This document shows, one piece after another, positions 36,007 to 44,498 of a stretch of 64,000 nucleotides of DNA. Numbering within the stretch: position 1 is the stretch's first letter; each line of letters begins with the position of its first letter. The translations under genes were made by a program, and so were the position numbers. The notes under the pieces are model-generated. The model was not told the origin of the DNA, ran no database searches, and was given only the letters and a program-made list of their open reading frames with translations. Origin of the DNA: Saccharothrix obliqua. GTDB lineage: Bacteria; Actinomycetota; Actinomycetes; Mycobacteriales; Pseudonocardiaceae. The DNA lies in contig NZ_JAHXGQ010000003.1 of the NCBI RefSeq assembly GCF_019375475.1, positions 186,001-250,000 of the forward strand, read 5' to 3'.

Positions 36007-37137
36007 ATGTCGACCCATGTTGGACCCATTGACGTGGAAGCCCTCCGCGCGCGGCTGGACAAGGCCGCCACCGCGGCCACCGCCGCCGGAGTGGACGCCC
36101 TGCTGATCACCCCCGGCTCGGACCTGCGCTACCTGATCGGCGCGGGCGGCTCGTCGTTCGAGCGCCTGACCTGCCTGGTGCTGCCGGTCGGCGGCACGCC
36201 CGTGCTGGTGGTGCCGAAGCTGGAGCAGCCGGGCTACGCGGGCGTCCCGACCGGGGACCTCGGTGTCGACGTGGCCACGTGGGTGGACGGCGAGGACCCG
36301 TACGCCCTGGTCCGCAAGGCCCTCAAGGGCACCGGCCGGGTCGCCGTCGCGGACATGATGCCGGCACTGCACAACCTGCGGCTGCGTGCCGCGATCGGCG
36401 GCGAGCAGGTGCTGGCCGGCCCGGTCCTGCGCGAGCTGCGGATGCGCAAGGACGCCGCCGAGGTCGCGGCGCTGCGCAAGGCGGGCGCGGCGATCGACCG
36501 CGTCCACGCGCGGGTCGGCGAGTGGCTGCGGCCGGGTCGCACCGAGGCCGAGGTGGGCGCGGACATCGCCGCCGCCATCGTGGCCGAGGGCCACGAGCTG
36601 GCGGAGTTCGTCATCGTCGGCTCCGGCCCGAACGGCGCCTCGCCGCACCACAGCCTCTCCGACCGGGTGATCGAGGCCGGTGACGTGGTGGTGGTCGACA
36701 TCGGCGGCCCGGTGGCCGAGGGCTACAACTCCGACTCCACCCGGACGTACGTGCTGGGCGAGCCGCGCGACAAGGACGTGTGGGACACCTACGCCGTCCT
36801 CCAGGCCGCGCAGCGGGCGGCCGTCGAGGCGGTCAAGCCGGGCGTGACCTGCGAGGCCGTGGACGCCGCCGCCCGCGAGGTCATCGCGGACGCGGGCTTC
36901 GGCGAGAACTTCGTGCACCGCACCGGCCACGGCATCGGGCTGGACGTGCACGAGGAGCCCTACATCGTGGGCGGCAACGACCTGCCGCTGGAGGCGGGCA
37001 TGGCGTTCAGCGTGGAGCCCGGCATCTACCTCCCGGGCCGGTGGGGCGCGCGGATCGAGGACATCGTGATCGCCACGGAGGACGGCGTCGAGTCCGTCAA
37101 CAACCGACCCCACGAACTGGTGGTGCTGCCCGCGTGA
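36007..37137 (+). CDS. pepE: Xaa-Pro dipeptidase/aminopeptidase (M24B)
   Basis: A cytoplasmic metallopeptidase of 376 residues cleaving N-terminal residues ahead of proline. An N-terminal creatinase-like domain (to about residue 140) precedes the pita-bread catalytic domain. The metal ligands are visible: Asp in VVVDIGG, Asp in NSDSTRTYV, His in HRTGHGIGLDVHEEP, Glu in FSVEPGIY and Glu in RIEDIVI. The M. tuberculosis orthologue Rv2089c is called pepE. TAGGCT lies 8 nt before the ATG, so a leaderless or nearly leaderless transcript is possible. It overlaps the Lrp-type regulator by 4 nt. Confidence 0.95.
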   Translation: MSTHVGPIDVEALRARLDKAATAATAAGVDALLITPGSDLRYLIGAGGSSFERLTCLVLPVGGTPVLVVPKLEQPGYAGVPTGDLGVDVATWVDGEDPYALVRKALKGTGRVAVADMMPALHNLRLRAAIGGEQVLAGPVLRELRMRKDAAEVAALRKAGAAIDRVHARVGEWLRPGRTEAEVGADIAAAIVAEGHELAEFVIVGSGPNGASPHHSLSDRVIEAGDVVVVDIGGPVAEGYNSDSTRTYVLGEPRDKDVWDTYAVLQAAQRAAVEAVKPGVTCEAVDAAAREVIADAGFGENFVHRTGHGIGLDVHEEPYIVGGNDLPLEAGMAFSVEPGIYLPGRWGARIEDIVIATEDGVESVNNRPHELVVLPA

Positions 37138-37583
37138 CCAACCTGGAGCCGATCGACCGGGCGATCCTGCGCGAACTGGCGGCGGACGGCCGGTGCAGCT
37201 TCACCGACCTCGCCGAGCGGGTGGGCCTGAGCGTGTCGGCCGTGCACCAGCGGGTGCGGCGGCTGGAGCAGCGCGGCGTGGTCCGCGGCTACGCCGCGCG
37301 GCTGGACGGGGCCGAGGTCGGCCTGCCGCTGACCGCGTTCATCTCGCTCACCCCGATCGACCCGGCGGCTCCGGACGACTACCCGAAGCGGCTGGAGCAC
37401 CTGCCGCAGATCGAGGCGTGCTACTCGGTCGCGGGGGACGCCTCGTACGTCCTGCGCGTCCGGGTGGCGTCGCCGGCCGCCCTGGAGGAGCTGCTGCGGC
37501 AGATCCGCGAGGTGGCGAACGTGTCGACGCGTACCACCGTGGTGTTGTCCACGCCGTACGAAGACCGCCCACCGGCCGTCTAG
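37134..37583 (+). CDS. Lrp/AsnC family transcriptional regulator
   Basis: A 149-residue feast/famine regulator: N-terminal winged helix (LEPIDRAILRELAADGRCSFTDLAERVGLSVSAVHQRVRRLEQRGVV) and C-terminal RAM ligand-binding domain (TAFISLTPIDP, with LPQIEACYSVAGDASYVLRVRV). It is coupled to the M24 peptidase gene by a GTGA overlap, suggesting an amino-acid or proline-peptide-linked signal, which is inference. A strong terminator follows immediately. Confidence 0.94.
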   Translation: MTNLEPIDRAILRELAADGRCSFTDLAERVGLSVSAVHQRVRRLEQRGVVRGYAARLDGAEVGLPLTAFISLTPIDPAAPDDYPKRLEHLPQIEACYSVAGDASYVLRVRVASPAALEELLRQIREVANVSTRTTVVLSTPYEDRPPAV

Positions 37584-37590
37584 AGCACCC

Positions 37591-37629
37591 GATGAGGGGG
37601 GAGCGCACGCCGTGCGCTCCCCCCTCATC
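37591..37629 (+). terminator. Strong hairpin terminator after the Lrp gene
   Basis: A perfect 18-bp stem (GATGAGGGGGGAGCGCAC and its complement) with a 3-nt loop begins 7 nt after the stop codon, followed by GCGTTCTG. Confidence 0.9.
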
Positions 37630-37971
37630 GCGTTCTGTGGTTGATCAAGCCGGGGGTGCTGTGTGCGCACCGCAATCCCCGAAAGTGGCTCCCGTGTCAC
37701 CGAACGGGTGATCAAGTGGTCGAGGTTGCCAGGTGGAATCCACTCCGCTTGGCCTCCATCCCAGCTGAACTGCGCTTACCGGTATGGGTCCTGCGCGTGA
37801 TGATTACCGTGACGATAGCGAAAATCACTAAATAGGGTGACGTGCCGCCTCAATGTGGTTATTCGACTCGTTTAGCGGGATCTTCACCGATAACCTCTCG
37901 GTGGTTCGACACCTGAGTGTGATCGCCAGGGATTGTCGGGCGTCCGCAGGAATCCAAAGGAGAAACCTACA
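37630..37971 (+). promoter_or_regulatory. AT-richer upstream region of the rodlin-like gene
   Basis: This 342-bp gene-free stretch is clearly less GC-rich than its surroundings, with runs such as CGAAAATCACTAAATAGG and TGTGGTTATTCGACTCGTTTAG. It includes ACCGATAACCTCTCGGT, a 5-bp inverted repeat about 75 nt upstream of the gene. No gene is visible. It probably holds a developmentally or stress-controlled promoter; no sigma-factor consensus can be assigned with confidence. Confidence 0.4.
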
Positions 37972-38463
37972 GTGTTGAAGAAAGCCGGTATCGTGTGTGC
38001 CGGGGTGGCCAGCATGTTCATGATCGGCGGCGCGGGCATGGCCTCCGCCGGTGAGGTCGAGGGCCACCACGACCTGGCGCCCAACAAGGTCACCCAGAAG
38101 AACTCGCTCATCGGTCTCAACGACATCAGCGTGGCCGACGGTGCGCTCAACAACGTCGCGCAGTGCGTCACGGTCACCAAGCCTCAGGTCCAGGTGCCCA
38201 TCGCGCTCGTCCAGGTGCCGATCCAGGCGCAGGACATCGAGCCGGCCGTGACCCTCCCGGAGATCAACCTGCTGGGTGGTCACAACGGCGACACCACGAC
38301 GGTCACCGAGACCAACGAGCAGAACGGCATCAACAACTGCGCCGGCGGCAACGGCAACGGCGCGGGCCACAACGACGACGGCGTGGGCGGCCACGGCACG
38401 CTGGTCAGCAGCGCCCAGGGCGGCGACATCGAGACCGAGGCCGGCAACCACCGCCGTCGCTGA
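37972..38463 (+). CDS. Small secreted protein, rodlin-like
   Basis: A 163-residue exported protein. The signal peptide (LKKAGIVCAGVASMFMIGGAGMASA) should be cut before GEVEGHH. The mature part has two cysteines (in NNVAQCVTV and NGINNCAGG), a hydrophobic middle (VQVPIALVQVPIQAQDIEPAVTLPEINLLGG) and a Gly/Asn/His-rich end. Order and composition recall rodlins, the surface-fibre proteins of streptomycete aerial hyphae (which share V-P-I, V-Q-D and a late Asn-x-x-Cys), but identity looks low, so this is a suggestion. AAGGAGA lies 8 nt before the GTG. A TTG directly after it is an alternative start. Confidence 0.7.
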   Translation: MLKKAGIVCAGVASMFMIGGAGMASAGEVEGHHDLAPNKVTQKNSLIGLNDISVADGALNNVAQCVTVTKPQVQVPIALVQVPIQAQDIEPAVTLPEINLLGGHNGDTTTVTETNEQNGINNCAGGNGNGAGHNDDGVGGHGTLVSSAQGGDIETEAGNHRRR

Positions 38464-38628
38464 GCGTCCCCGTCGGAGGTACCCGGCCCCACCGCTGCGC
38501 GGTGACGCCAACCAAGGGTGCCACCGGTAGGGCACGGGAGCCGGGCCCTCGGGTGAGGTGCACCGGCCACCCGTTGCCACTGCGGGCCACCCCGGAACAC
38601 GGGGAGCGGCCCGTGCCCGGCGAACACC

Positions 38629-38660
38629 GGTTCTCCCCGGCGGAAAATCCGGGGAGAACC
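38629..38660. repeat. 12-bp inverted repeat hairpin
   Basis: GGTTCTCCCCGG and CCGGGGAGAACC form a perfect stem with an 8-nt A-rich loop in the 273-bp gap between the rodlin-like gene and the convergent aminotransferase gene. It stands 33 bp before the terminator hairpin. Confidence 0.75.
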
Positions 38661-38692
38661 AGGTGATCGGGAATCGCGGTCGTTGAACCGAG

Positions 38693-38730
38693 TCCCGCCG
38701 ACCGGCCACCGCGCCGGTCGGCGGGATTTT
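38693..38730. terminator. Intrinsic terminator
   Basis: A perfect 13-bp stem (TCCCGCCGACCGG / CCGGTCGGCGGGA) with an 8-nt loop followed by TTTT, read on the plus strand, lies between convergent genes. It is the best intrinsic terminator for the rodlin-like gene and may also stop the minus-strand aminotransferase transcript. Confidence 0.88.
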
Positions 38731-38736
38731 CCGAAA

Positions 38737-39489
38737 TCACTCAACCAGGTCCCACGGGACCGCGTCGTAAGCCGCGTGCACCCGTGCCACGGCCTCGTCA
38801 TCCACTTCGAACTCCACGTCGTCCACGCCGGCGACCGGCACGACACCGATGGAATTGGTGAGGAACGCCCCCCGGTAATCACGCAGGTCCGCCAACCGCA
38901 CCACGGCCCGCCGCCCCGGCAGCACGCTTTCCAGCACCTGCATGGTGATGCCGTGCAGCCAGTCCGCGTCCGCCCACACGACGCCCGTGTCGTCGAAGAA
39001 CCCGATGTTGGCGATGGACGATTCCACCACGACGCCGTCGCGCGTGGTGAGCAGCGCGTCGTCGTAACCGGCGGCCTGCGCGCGGTTGCGGTGCAGGCTC
39101 TGCCCGAACCCGCCGAGGTGCTTCACGTGCGGCAGCGGGCGCTGGTAGTCCACCGACACCAGGCGTTGCGGCGTGGCGGGCGGCGTGTGGGGTTCGCGCA
39201 CCGCCACCAGCACGGCCGGCTCCTCCGGCCCGAACACGACGATCCGCACGGACGCGTCGCGGACGTCGTCGGCGAGCGCGTGGGACAGCAGCTCCCGCAC
39301 CCGCGTGCCGTCCAACCCCGCCCCGTACAGCTCCCGGTGCGCCGCGTCCAGGCGGCGCAGGTGCCGGTCCAGCCCCCGCACCCGGCGGTCGCGCACCTGC
39401 ATCGCCGTGAAGTGCCCGTAGTTGCCGAGCGCGGCGGGCGCCAACTGCTCGGCCGTGGCCGTACGGCCGTCGATCTCCAACCTCAGCAC
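38737..39489 (-). CDS. Class IV aminotransferase
   Basis: A 250-residue PLP enzyme of fold type IV, the group of branched-chain aminotransferases, D-amino-acid aminotransferases and aminodeoxychorismate lyase. The PLP lysine is in LPHVKHLGGFGQSL, and the Glu and phosphate-binding loop are in VVESSIANIGFF and a C-terminal FLTNSIGVVPV. The short length and the ATP-like TNS motif fit aminodeoxychorismate lyase-like proteins, but the substrate cannot be fixed. It is divergent from the AraC-type regulator gene. Confidence 0.88.
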   Translation of the reverse strand: MLRLEIDGRTATAEQLAPAALGNYGHFTAMQVRDRRVRGLDRHLRRLDAAHRELYGAGLDGTRVRELLSHALADDVRDASVRIVVFGPEEPAVLVAVREPHTPPATPQRLVSVDYQRPLPHVKHLGGFGQSLHRNRAQAAGYDDALLTTRDGVVVESSIANIGFFDDTGVVWADADWLHGITMQVLESVLPGRRAVVRLADLRDYRGAFLTNSIGVVPVAGVDDVEFEVDDEAVARVHAAYDAVPWDLVE

Positions 39490-39566
39490 CGGTCGACCGT
39501 AGCGTGGCAGGAACCGAGGGTCACGGGTCGTTGCCGCCGGCCGTGCGGCGTGGGGAGGGTGGAGGA

Positions 39567-40520
39567 GTGGAACGCGAGGTGTTGATCGTCGGCTTCCCGG
39601 GTGCCGCGTTGCTCGACGTCGCCGGACCCGCGGACGTGTTCGGCGCGGCGGCCAAGGCTCGTGGCGGCTACCGGGTGCGGATCGCGGCCGTGGGCGGTGA
39701 CTTCGACGCGTCGGGCGTGCGGCTCGCCGCCGAGGACCTGCGTGACGTGACCGGGCCGGTGGACACGCTGGTCGTGGTCGGCGGGCACGGGTTCGAGGAA
39801 GCCGCGCGGGACGTGGAGCTGGCGGAGCACCTGCGGCGACTGGCCTCGGGCTCGCGACGGGTGGCGTCGGTGTGCACCGGCACGTTCCCGCTCGCGGCGG
39901 CCGGGCTGCTGGCTGGCGCGCGGGTCACGACCCACTGGGCGTACTGCGCGCGGCTCGCCGCCGAGCACCCGTCGCTGGAGGTGGTGCCCGACGCGATCTA
40001 CGTGTGCGACGGGCGGGTGGCGACGTCGGCCGGTGTCACCGCGGGCATCGACCTGGCGCTGGCGTTGCTGGAGCAGGACCACGACGCCGCCCTGGCGCGG
40101 CTGGTGGCGCGCTGGCTGGTGGTGTTCATGCAGCGGCCCGGTGGCCAGTCGCAGTTCAGCGTCCGCGCGCGGGTGCCGCCGGTGCGCGAACCCGGCCTGC
40201 GCGCGTTGCTCGACGCCATCGCCGAGGACCCGGCCGCGCCGTGGACCGTCGACCTGATGGCCCGGCGGGCGGCGATGAGCCCGCGGCACTTCGCCCGCGT
40301 GTTCCCGCGCCGGGTGGGCGTGCCGCCCGCCCGGTACGTGGAGCGGGCGCGGGTGGAGGCGGCGGCGGGTGCGTTGGAGTCCGGCGACGAGGGCCTGGAC
40401 GTGGTGGCCCGGCGCAGTGGTTTCGGCTCGGCGGAGACCATGCGCCGCGCGTTCCTGCGGGTGCTCGGCGTGACGCCGGGCGGGTACCGCGACCGTTTTC
40501 GCACGACCGGAGTGGCGTGA
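39567..40520 (+). CDS. GlxA-type AraC regulator with DJ-1/PfpI domain
   Basis: A 317-residue regulator. The N-terminal DJ-1/PfpI-like domain (EVLIVGFPGAALLDVAGPADVFG to about residue 180, with the nucleophile-elbow Cys in SVCTGTFPLA) is fused to a C-terminal AraC HTH pair (VDLMARRAAMSPRHFARVFPRRVGVPPARYV and VVARRSGFGSAETMRRAF). Such proteins bind small amines or betaine-type ligands, or have lost catalysis. GGAGG lies directly before the GTG. The next gene encodes a free-standing relative of the N-terminal domain, a likely functional pair. Confidence 0.93.
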   Translation: MEREVLIVGFPGAALLDVAGPADVFGAAAKARGGYRVRIAAVGGDFDASGVRLAAEDLRDVTGPVDTLVVVGGHGFEEAARDVELAEHLRRLASGSRRVASVCTGTFPLAAAGLLAGARVTTHWAYCARLAAEHPSLEVVPDAIYVCDGRVATSAGVTAGIDLALALLEQDHDAALARLVARWLVVFMQRPGGQSQFSVRARVPPVREPGLRALLDAIAEDPAAPWTVDLMARRAAMSPRHFARVFPRRVGVPPARYVERARVEAAAGALESGDEGLDVVARRSGFGSAETMRRAFLRVLGVTPGGYRDRFRTTGVA

Positions 40521-40533
40521 GAGGGGAAGACCG

Positions 40534-41157
40534 GTGGAACTGGCTTTTGTGCTGTACCCGAACCTGACGGCGCTGGACCTGATCGGTCCGTACGAGGTGC
40601 TCGGCCACCAGGAGGGCGTGCGCGTGCGGTTCGTGGCGGCGACCCGCGACCCGGTGACGGCGGACGCGGGCCTGGTGATCACGCCGAGCGCGACGTTCGA
40701 CGAGGTGGACCGCCCGGACGTGGTCGTGGTGCCGGGCAGCGGCACGTGGCAGGCCCCGCTCGCCGATGGCGTGGTGGCGCGGTGGCTGCGCGCGGTGCAC
40801 CCGACCGCGACGTGGACGACGTCCGTGTGCACCGGGTCCACGTTGCTCGCGGAGGCGGGCATCCTCGACGGGCGGCCCGCCACCACGCACTGGGCGGTGC
40901 GGGACGCGTTGGCCGCGCGGGGCGCGGTGGTGCGCACGGACCGGGTGGTGCGTGACGGTGACGTGATCACGGCGGCGGGTGTGTCGGCCGGGATCGACAT
41001 GGCGCTCACCCTGGTGGGGTTGATCTGGGGCGACGACCGGGCGCGGTTCACGCAGCTCGCGGTGGAGTACGCGCCGGAGCCGCCGTACGACTCGGGCTCG
41101 CCGGAGACCGCCCCGCCCGAGATGGTCGCCCTGGCCCGCTCGCTGATGCGGACCTGA
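40534..41157 (+). CDS. DJ-1/PfpI family protein, isonitrile hydratase-like
   Basis: A 207-residue single-domain DJ-1/PfpI protein (LAFVLYPNLTALDLIGPYEVLG) with the catalytic-type Cys in TTSVCTGSTLLAEAGIL followed by ATTHWA. The closest enzymatic type is isonitrile hydratase (InhA), which hydrates isonitriles to N-formamides. It lies 13 nt after a GlxA-type regulator that contains the same fold (matching SVCTG and THWA motifs), so one may control or be derived from the other. It is probably cotranscribed; the GTG has a GAGGGGAAG site. Confidence 0.88.
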   Translation: MELAFVLYPNLTALDLIGPYEVLGHQEGVRVRFVAATRDPVTADAGLVITPSATFDEVDRPDVVVVPGSGTWQAPLADGVVARWLRAVHPTATWTTSVCTGSTLLAEAGILDGRPATTHWAVRDALAARGAVVRTDRVVRDGDVITAAGVSAGIDMALTLVGLIWGDDRARFTQLAVEYAPEPPYDSGSPETAPPEMVALARSLMRT

Positions 41158-41198
41158 GGGGCGAACCACGGGGGTGGGGCGGGTAACAACCTGGTGTG

Positions 41199-41267
41199 CC
41201 ACCGGGATGTCGTGTCGACAGACCGCCGCGGTGGCGTAGTTTCTGCGCGCCACCACCATCCCGGTGG
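41199..41267. repeat. Inverted repeat upstream of the CHAT gene
   Basis: CCACCGGGATG (41199-41209) and CATCCCGGTGG (41257-41267) are perfect 11-bp inverted repeats 47 nt apart. They surround the likely promoter of the CHAT-TPR gene, whose start codon lies 28 nt further on. They could be paired operator half-sites or a large-loop hairpin. Confidence 0.5.
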
Positions 41268-41294
41268 ACTCGTCGCAGCAAGGGTTGTGAGCCA

Positions 41295-44200
41295 GTGGAC
41301 GTCGGTGCCCCGCACGGGATCCGGTTCCGCTTCGAGGCGGGGCTGCTCCGCGCCGTGCTGCTCGACGTGCACGGCAAGCCGCCGTTGGTGCTCGCGGAGC
41401 ACGGCACGGCGGGCCACAGCACGCGGGACCTCACGGAGGAGCGCTCCGGGTCGGCGATCCGCGCGGAGCTGCGCCTGCGGTTCGAGCTTCCCTCACCCGC
41501 GTGGTGGCGGCTCGACGTCGGCGCGTCGGGGGTGGCGACCGCGGACGGGGTGGCGTTCACCCTGCCCGACGAGGTCGTGCTGCACGTGGCGAGTGCGGCA
41601 CCGGTCGCCGCCGTGCCCGGTGGGGCGGAGGTGCGGTTCCCGGCGGGGCCCGGCGAGCTGACGCTGGCGGTGGTCAGCACGCCGCTGTTCGGCGTCGGTG
41701 ACACGGTGGTCGTCTGCCGGCCGGACCAGGTGCGGGCGGCGGCGGTCGTGGTGTCGTGCCTGCCCGCGGACCGGTTCACGCCGGTTGTGCCGATCGTTCC
41801 GCCGGTGTCCGGAGTGGACGGCGGCCACCACCCGCGGCTGGCCGGGTTGCTGGCCGCGACGGGCGTGCGCCGGGCGGCGTTCCTGTGCGAACCGGACCCC
41901 GCGAGCGCCGAGCTGTTCGACGGCATGACCCGGGTCCGGCTCACCGACGACCCCGGGTCGACCACCGCGGCGTGGCGGGCGTTGCGCGCCGGTGAGCCGG
42001 AGCCGCTGGACGTGCCGCCGGCCGTCGACCCGACCGCCGCCCTGTTCACGGCGTTGCGGTTGGGCCGACCGCTGCGGTTCACGCCCGACGCGCCGGACCT
42101 GCCGTTCGCCGAGCACAACCCGAACGGCGGCGAAGCCGTGCTGGTGGAGGACCACGGCACGGTCGACGCGTTGGTCGCCGCCTGCTACGCGCACCACCGG
42201 GACGCACGCCTGGTGATCACACCGCCACCCGACCTGGCCGACGTGCGCCGTGTCGTGGCGCAGGAACAGGAACGGGTCGCCGCCGCCGCACGTGCCATCG
42301 GCGACGCGGTGAAGGGCATCGGGTTCGTGGAAGCCCTGTGGCGCTACCTGTCCACCGGTGATCACGACCCCTACGCGGAGGTCGAGGCGGTGGTGACCGC
42401 GCAGGTGCCGGCAACGGCTGTGGCCGAGGTCGGCGACCGGCGGCTCACCGCGTTCACCACCGGTCTGCCGTACCCGTTCGTGCGGACCGAAAGCGGGAAC
42501 TGGGCCCGAAAACCCATCGGGCACGTCGTGGCGGACCCGACCCCGGTGGTGCTGACCGAGCTGCACGCCGCCGGTGCGGCCCGGTCGCCCGGCGCGTTCA
42601 GCCTGGTGTTCGACACCGACCCGCACCGGGTGGTGGACGGGCCGACCGGCCACATCGGGCACTTCACGCACCCCGTGGTGCTGTCCGGCGCGGACGCGTC
42701 GGTCGACGCGTTGCGCGAGCTGGCCGCCGCCCTGCCGGTGGAGCTGGTCTTCTTCAACACCCACGACGGCGACGGGATCGTGCTGGGTGACGAGGAGCTG
42801 TCGGAGCCGCCGCACCTGCCGCACCGGCCGATCGTGTTCAACAACTCGTGTCGCTCGTGGACGGACCTGGCCCGGGAGTTCGGCCGGGCGGGCGCGCGCG
42901 GCTACGTGGGCGCGCTGTGGCCGATCCCGCCGAACCTCGCCGCCGGCTTCGCGCGCACGGTCCTGCGGCGGCTGACCACCGAGGAGCTGCCCGCCGCGCA
43001 CGCCGTGGTCGGCACCGGCACGCCGGGCGGCGTCGAGCGGGCCTACCTGTACGCGGGCACGGTCAACGGCCGGCTGGACGAGTGGCGTGACCGGTCCACA
43101 ACGGACGGTGCGGCGGCGCTCACCGCGGCGGCGCTGCTGGCGGGTGCGGACGTCGGCGAGGCACGCCGGCCGGTGCTGCGCCGGGCGATGGCCGCGGCAC
43201 GTGCCGCCGCCGAGCGGGCGGGCGCGACGGATCACCCGGCGTACGCGGACGCGCTGCTGGACGGGCTGGCGGTGGCGGACGACGACGTCGAGGCGGCGGC
43301 GTTGCTGGCGCGGCTGGACGACGTGCTGCCCGCGCTCGACCTCCCCGCGGCCGAGGTGGGCGCGCGGTGGGCGCGTCGGCACCGGTTGACCGGTGCGCGG
43401 CACGAGGAGCGCGGGGAATACGACGAGGCGTTGGCGGACTTCGAACGGTGCGTGGGGTGGGGCGAGGCGTGCCGGGACCGGGCGGACGTGCTGCTGCGCA
43501 TGGCGCGGCTGCTCGCCCACCGGGGCAGACCGGAGGAGGCGCGGCAGGCCGCGCTGGAGGCGCGGGACGCGTTCCGGGCGAGCGGTGGCCGAGCCCGGCT
43601 GATGGAGGCGATCGGCGTGCTGGGTGAGCTGAGCGGTGACGACCACGAGGCGGCGGCGCGGTACGCCGCCGAGGGGCACGACCTCGCGGTGGAACTGGCG
43701 GACCGGCCGCGGCAGGCCGCGTTCAAGCTGGCGGAGTGCGTGCGGCTGCGCCGGGCGGGCGACCCGGCCGGCGCGGTCGAGGCCGGTGCGCGTGCCGCGG
43801 AGCTGTTCCGCGTGGCGGGCGACGTGCGGTCGGAGCTGGCGGCGGTGCGGGAACTCGTCGGTTGCCACCGCGACCTCGGGGACCTGGCCGCCGCACGCGA
43901 CCGGGCGATCGCCGGCGTGGCGCTGGCCGAGCGGCTGGCACCCGCGGACCTGGCGACGTGCCTGGACGAGCTGGGCCGCGTGCTGACGGCGCGCGGTGAG
44001 CACGCGCAGGCGCTGGAGCACTACCGGCACGCCGTGGAGCTGCTGGTGGCCAAGGGGGAGTGGCGGCAGGGCGCGGCGCTGCTGCCGAACCTGGCGGTGG
44101 GCGCGGTCCGCGCCGGTGACCCGGGCGCGCTCTGGACCACGGCCCTGTGCGGCGGCCTGATCTGCGAACTCGCCTCGCACGACACGTGGTCGTCGGTCGT

Positions 44201-44498
44201 CCCGCTGGTGGTGGACTCCATGAAGCGGGCCATCGAGACCGGTCCCCGCGAGCTGACCGAGCGCGGCATGACGGATTTCGCGCACGCGGTGACCACCGGC
44301 GACCGGGACGGGATGCCGTTCCAGGTGGGCGTGCTGGCCGACGTCGTGGTGGTGTTGCTGGCGTGGCTGATGGACCGCGTCGACCACGAGATCGTCGCGT
44401 TCGCCCGCGAGCTGGACCGCACCACGGCCGGTGTGCTCGCGCTGGAGCACTACATCTCGGTGCCGTCCGCGAACCGGGTGCGGGCCGCCGTCGGGTAG
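41295..44498 (+). CDS. CHAT-domain caspase-like protein with TPR repeats
   Basis: A 1,067-residue protein. The N-terminal ~380 residues are of unknown fold. A CHAT (caspase-HetF associated with TPRs) domain covers about residues 400-630 with the expected dyad His490 in VFFNTHDGDG and Cys519 in VFNNSCRSW, then ARGYVGALWPI. A helical region follows with at least five TPR-like repeats (about 694-945, such as YDEALADFERCV, PEEARQAALEARDAF and HAQALEHYRHAVELL) and a C-terminal helical segment. The CHAT dyad predicts a cysteine protease. No gene for an obvious target is adjacent. The GTG chosen lies after AGGG; the open frame upstream is Arg/Pro-rich. The last 49 nt overlap the convergent peptidase gene. 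Confidence 0.85.
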   Translation: MDVGAPHGIRFRFEAGLLRAVLLDVHGKPPLVLAEHGTAGHSTRDLTEERSGSAIRAELRLRFELPSPAWWRLDVGASGVATADGVAFTLPDEVVLHVASAAPVAAVPGGAEVRFPAGPGELTLAVVSTPLFGVGDTVVVCRPDQVRAAAVVVSCLPADRFTPVVPIVPPVSGVDGGHHPRLAGLLAATGVRRAAFLCEPDPASAELFDGMTRVRLTDDPGSTTAAWRALRAGEPEPLDVPPAVDPTAALFTALRLGRPLRFTPDAPDLPFAEHNPNGGEAVLVEDHGTVDALVAACYAHHRDARLVITPPPDLADVRRVVAQEQERVAAAARAIGDAVKGIGFVEALWRYLSTGDHDPYAEVEAVVTAQVPATAVAEVGDRRLTAFTTGLPYPFVRTESGNWARKPIGHVVADPTPVVLTELHAAGAARSPGAFSLVFDTDPHRVVDGPTGHIGHFTHPVVLSGADASVDALRELAAALPVELVFFNTHDGDGIVLGDEELSEPPHLPHRPIVFNNSCRSWTDLAREFGRAGARGYVGALWPIPPNLAAGFARTVLRRLTTEELPAAHAVVGTGTPGGVERAYLYAGTVNGRLDEWRDRSTTDGAAALTAAALLAGADVGEARRPVLRRAMAAARAAAERAGATDHPAYADALLDGLAVADDDVEAAALLARLDDVLPALDLPAAEVGARWARRHRLTGARHEERGEYDEALADFERCVGWGEACRDRADVLLRMARLLAHRGRPEEARQAALEARDAFRASGGRARLMEAIGVLGELSGDDHEAAARYAAEGHDLAVELADRPRQAAFKLAECVRLRRAGDPAGAVEAGARAAELFRVAGDVRSELAAVRELVGCHRDLGDLAAARDRAIAGVALAERLAPADLATCLDELGRVLTARGEHAQALEHYRHAVELLVAKGEWRQGAALLPNLAVGAVRAGDPGALWTTALCGGLICELASHDTWSSVVPLVVDSMKRAIETGPRELTERGMTDFAHAVTTGDRDGMPFQVGVLADVVVVLLAWLMDRVDHEIVAFARELDRTTAGVLALEHYISVPSANRVRAAVG

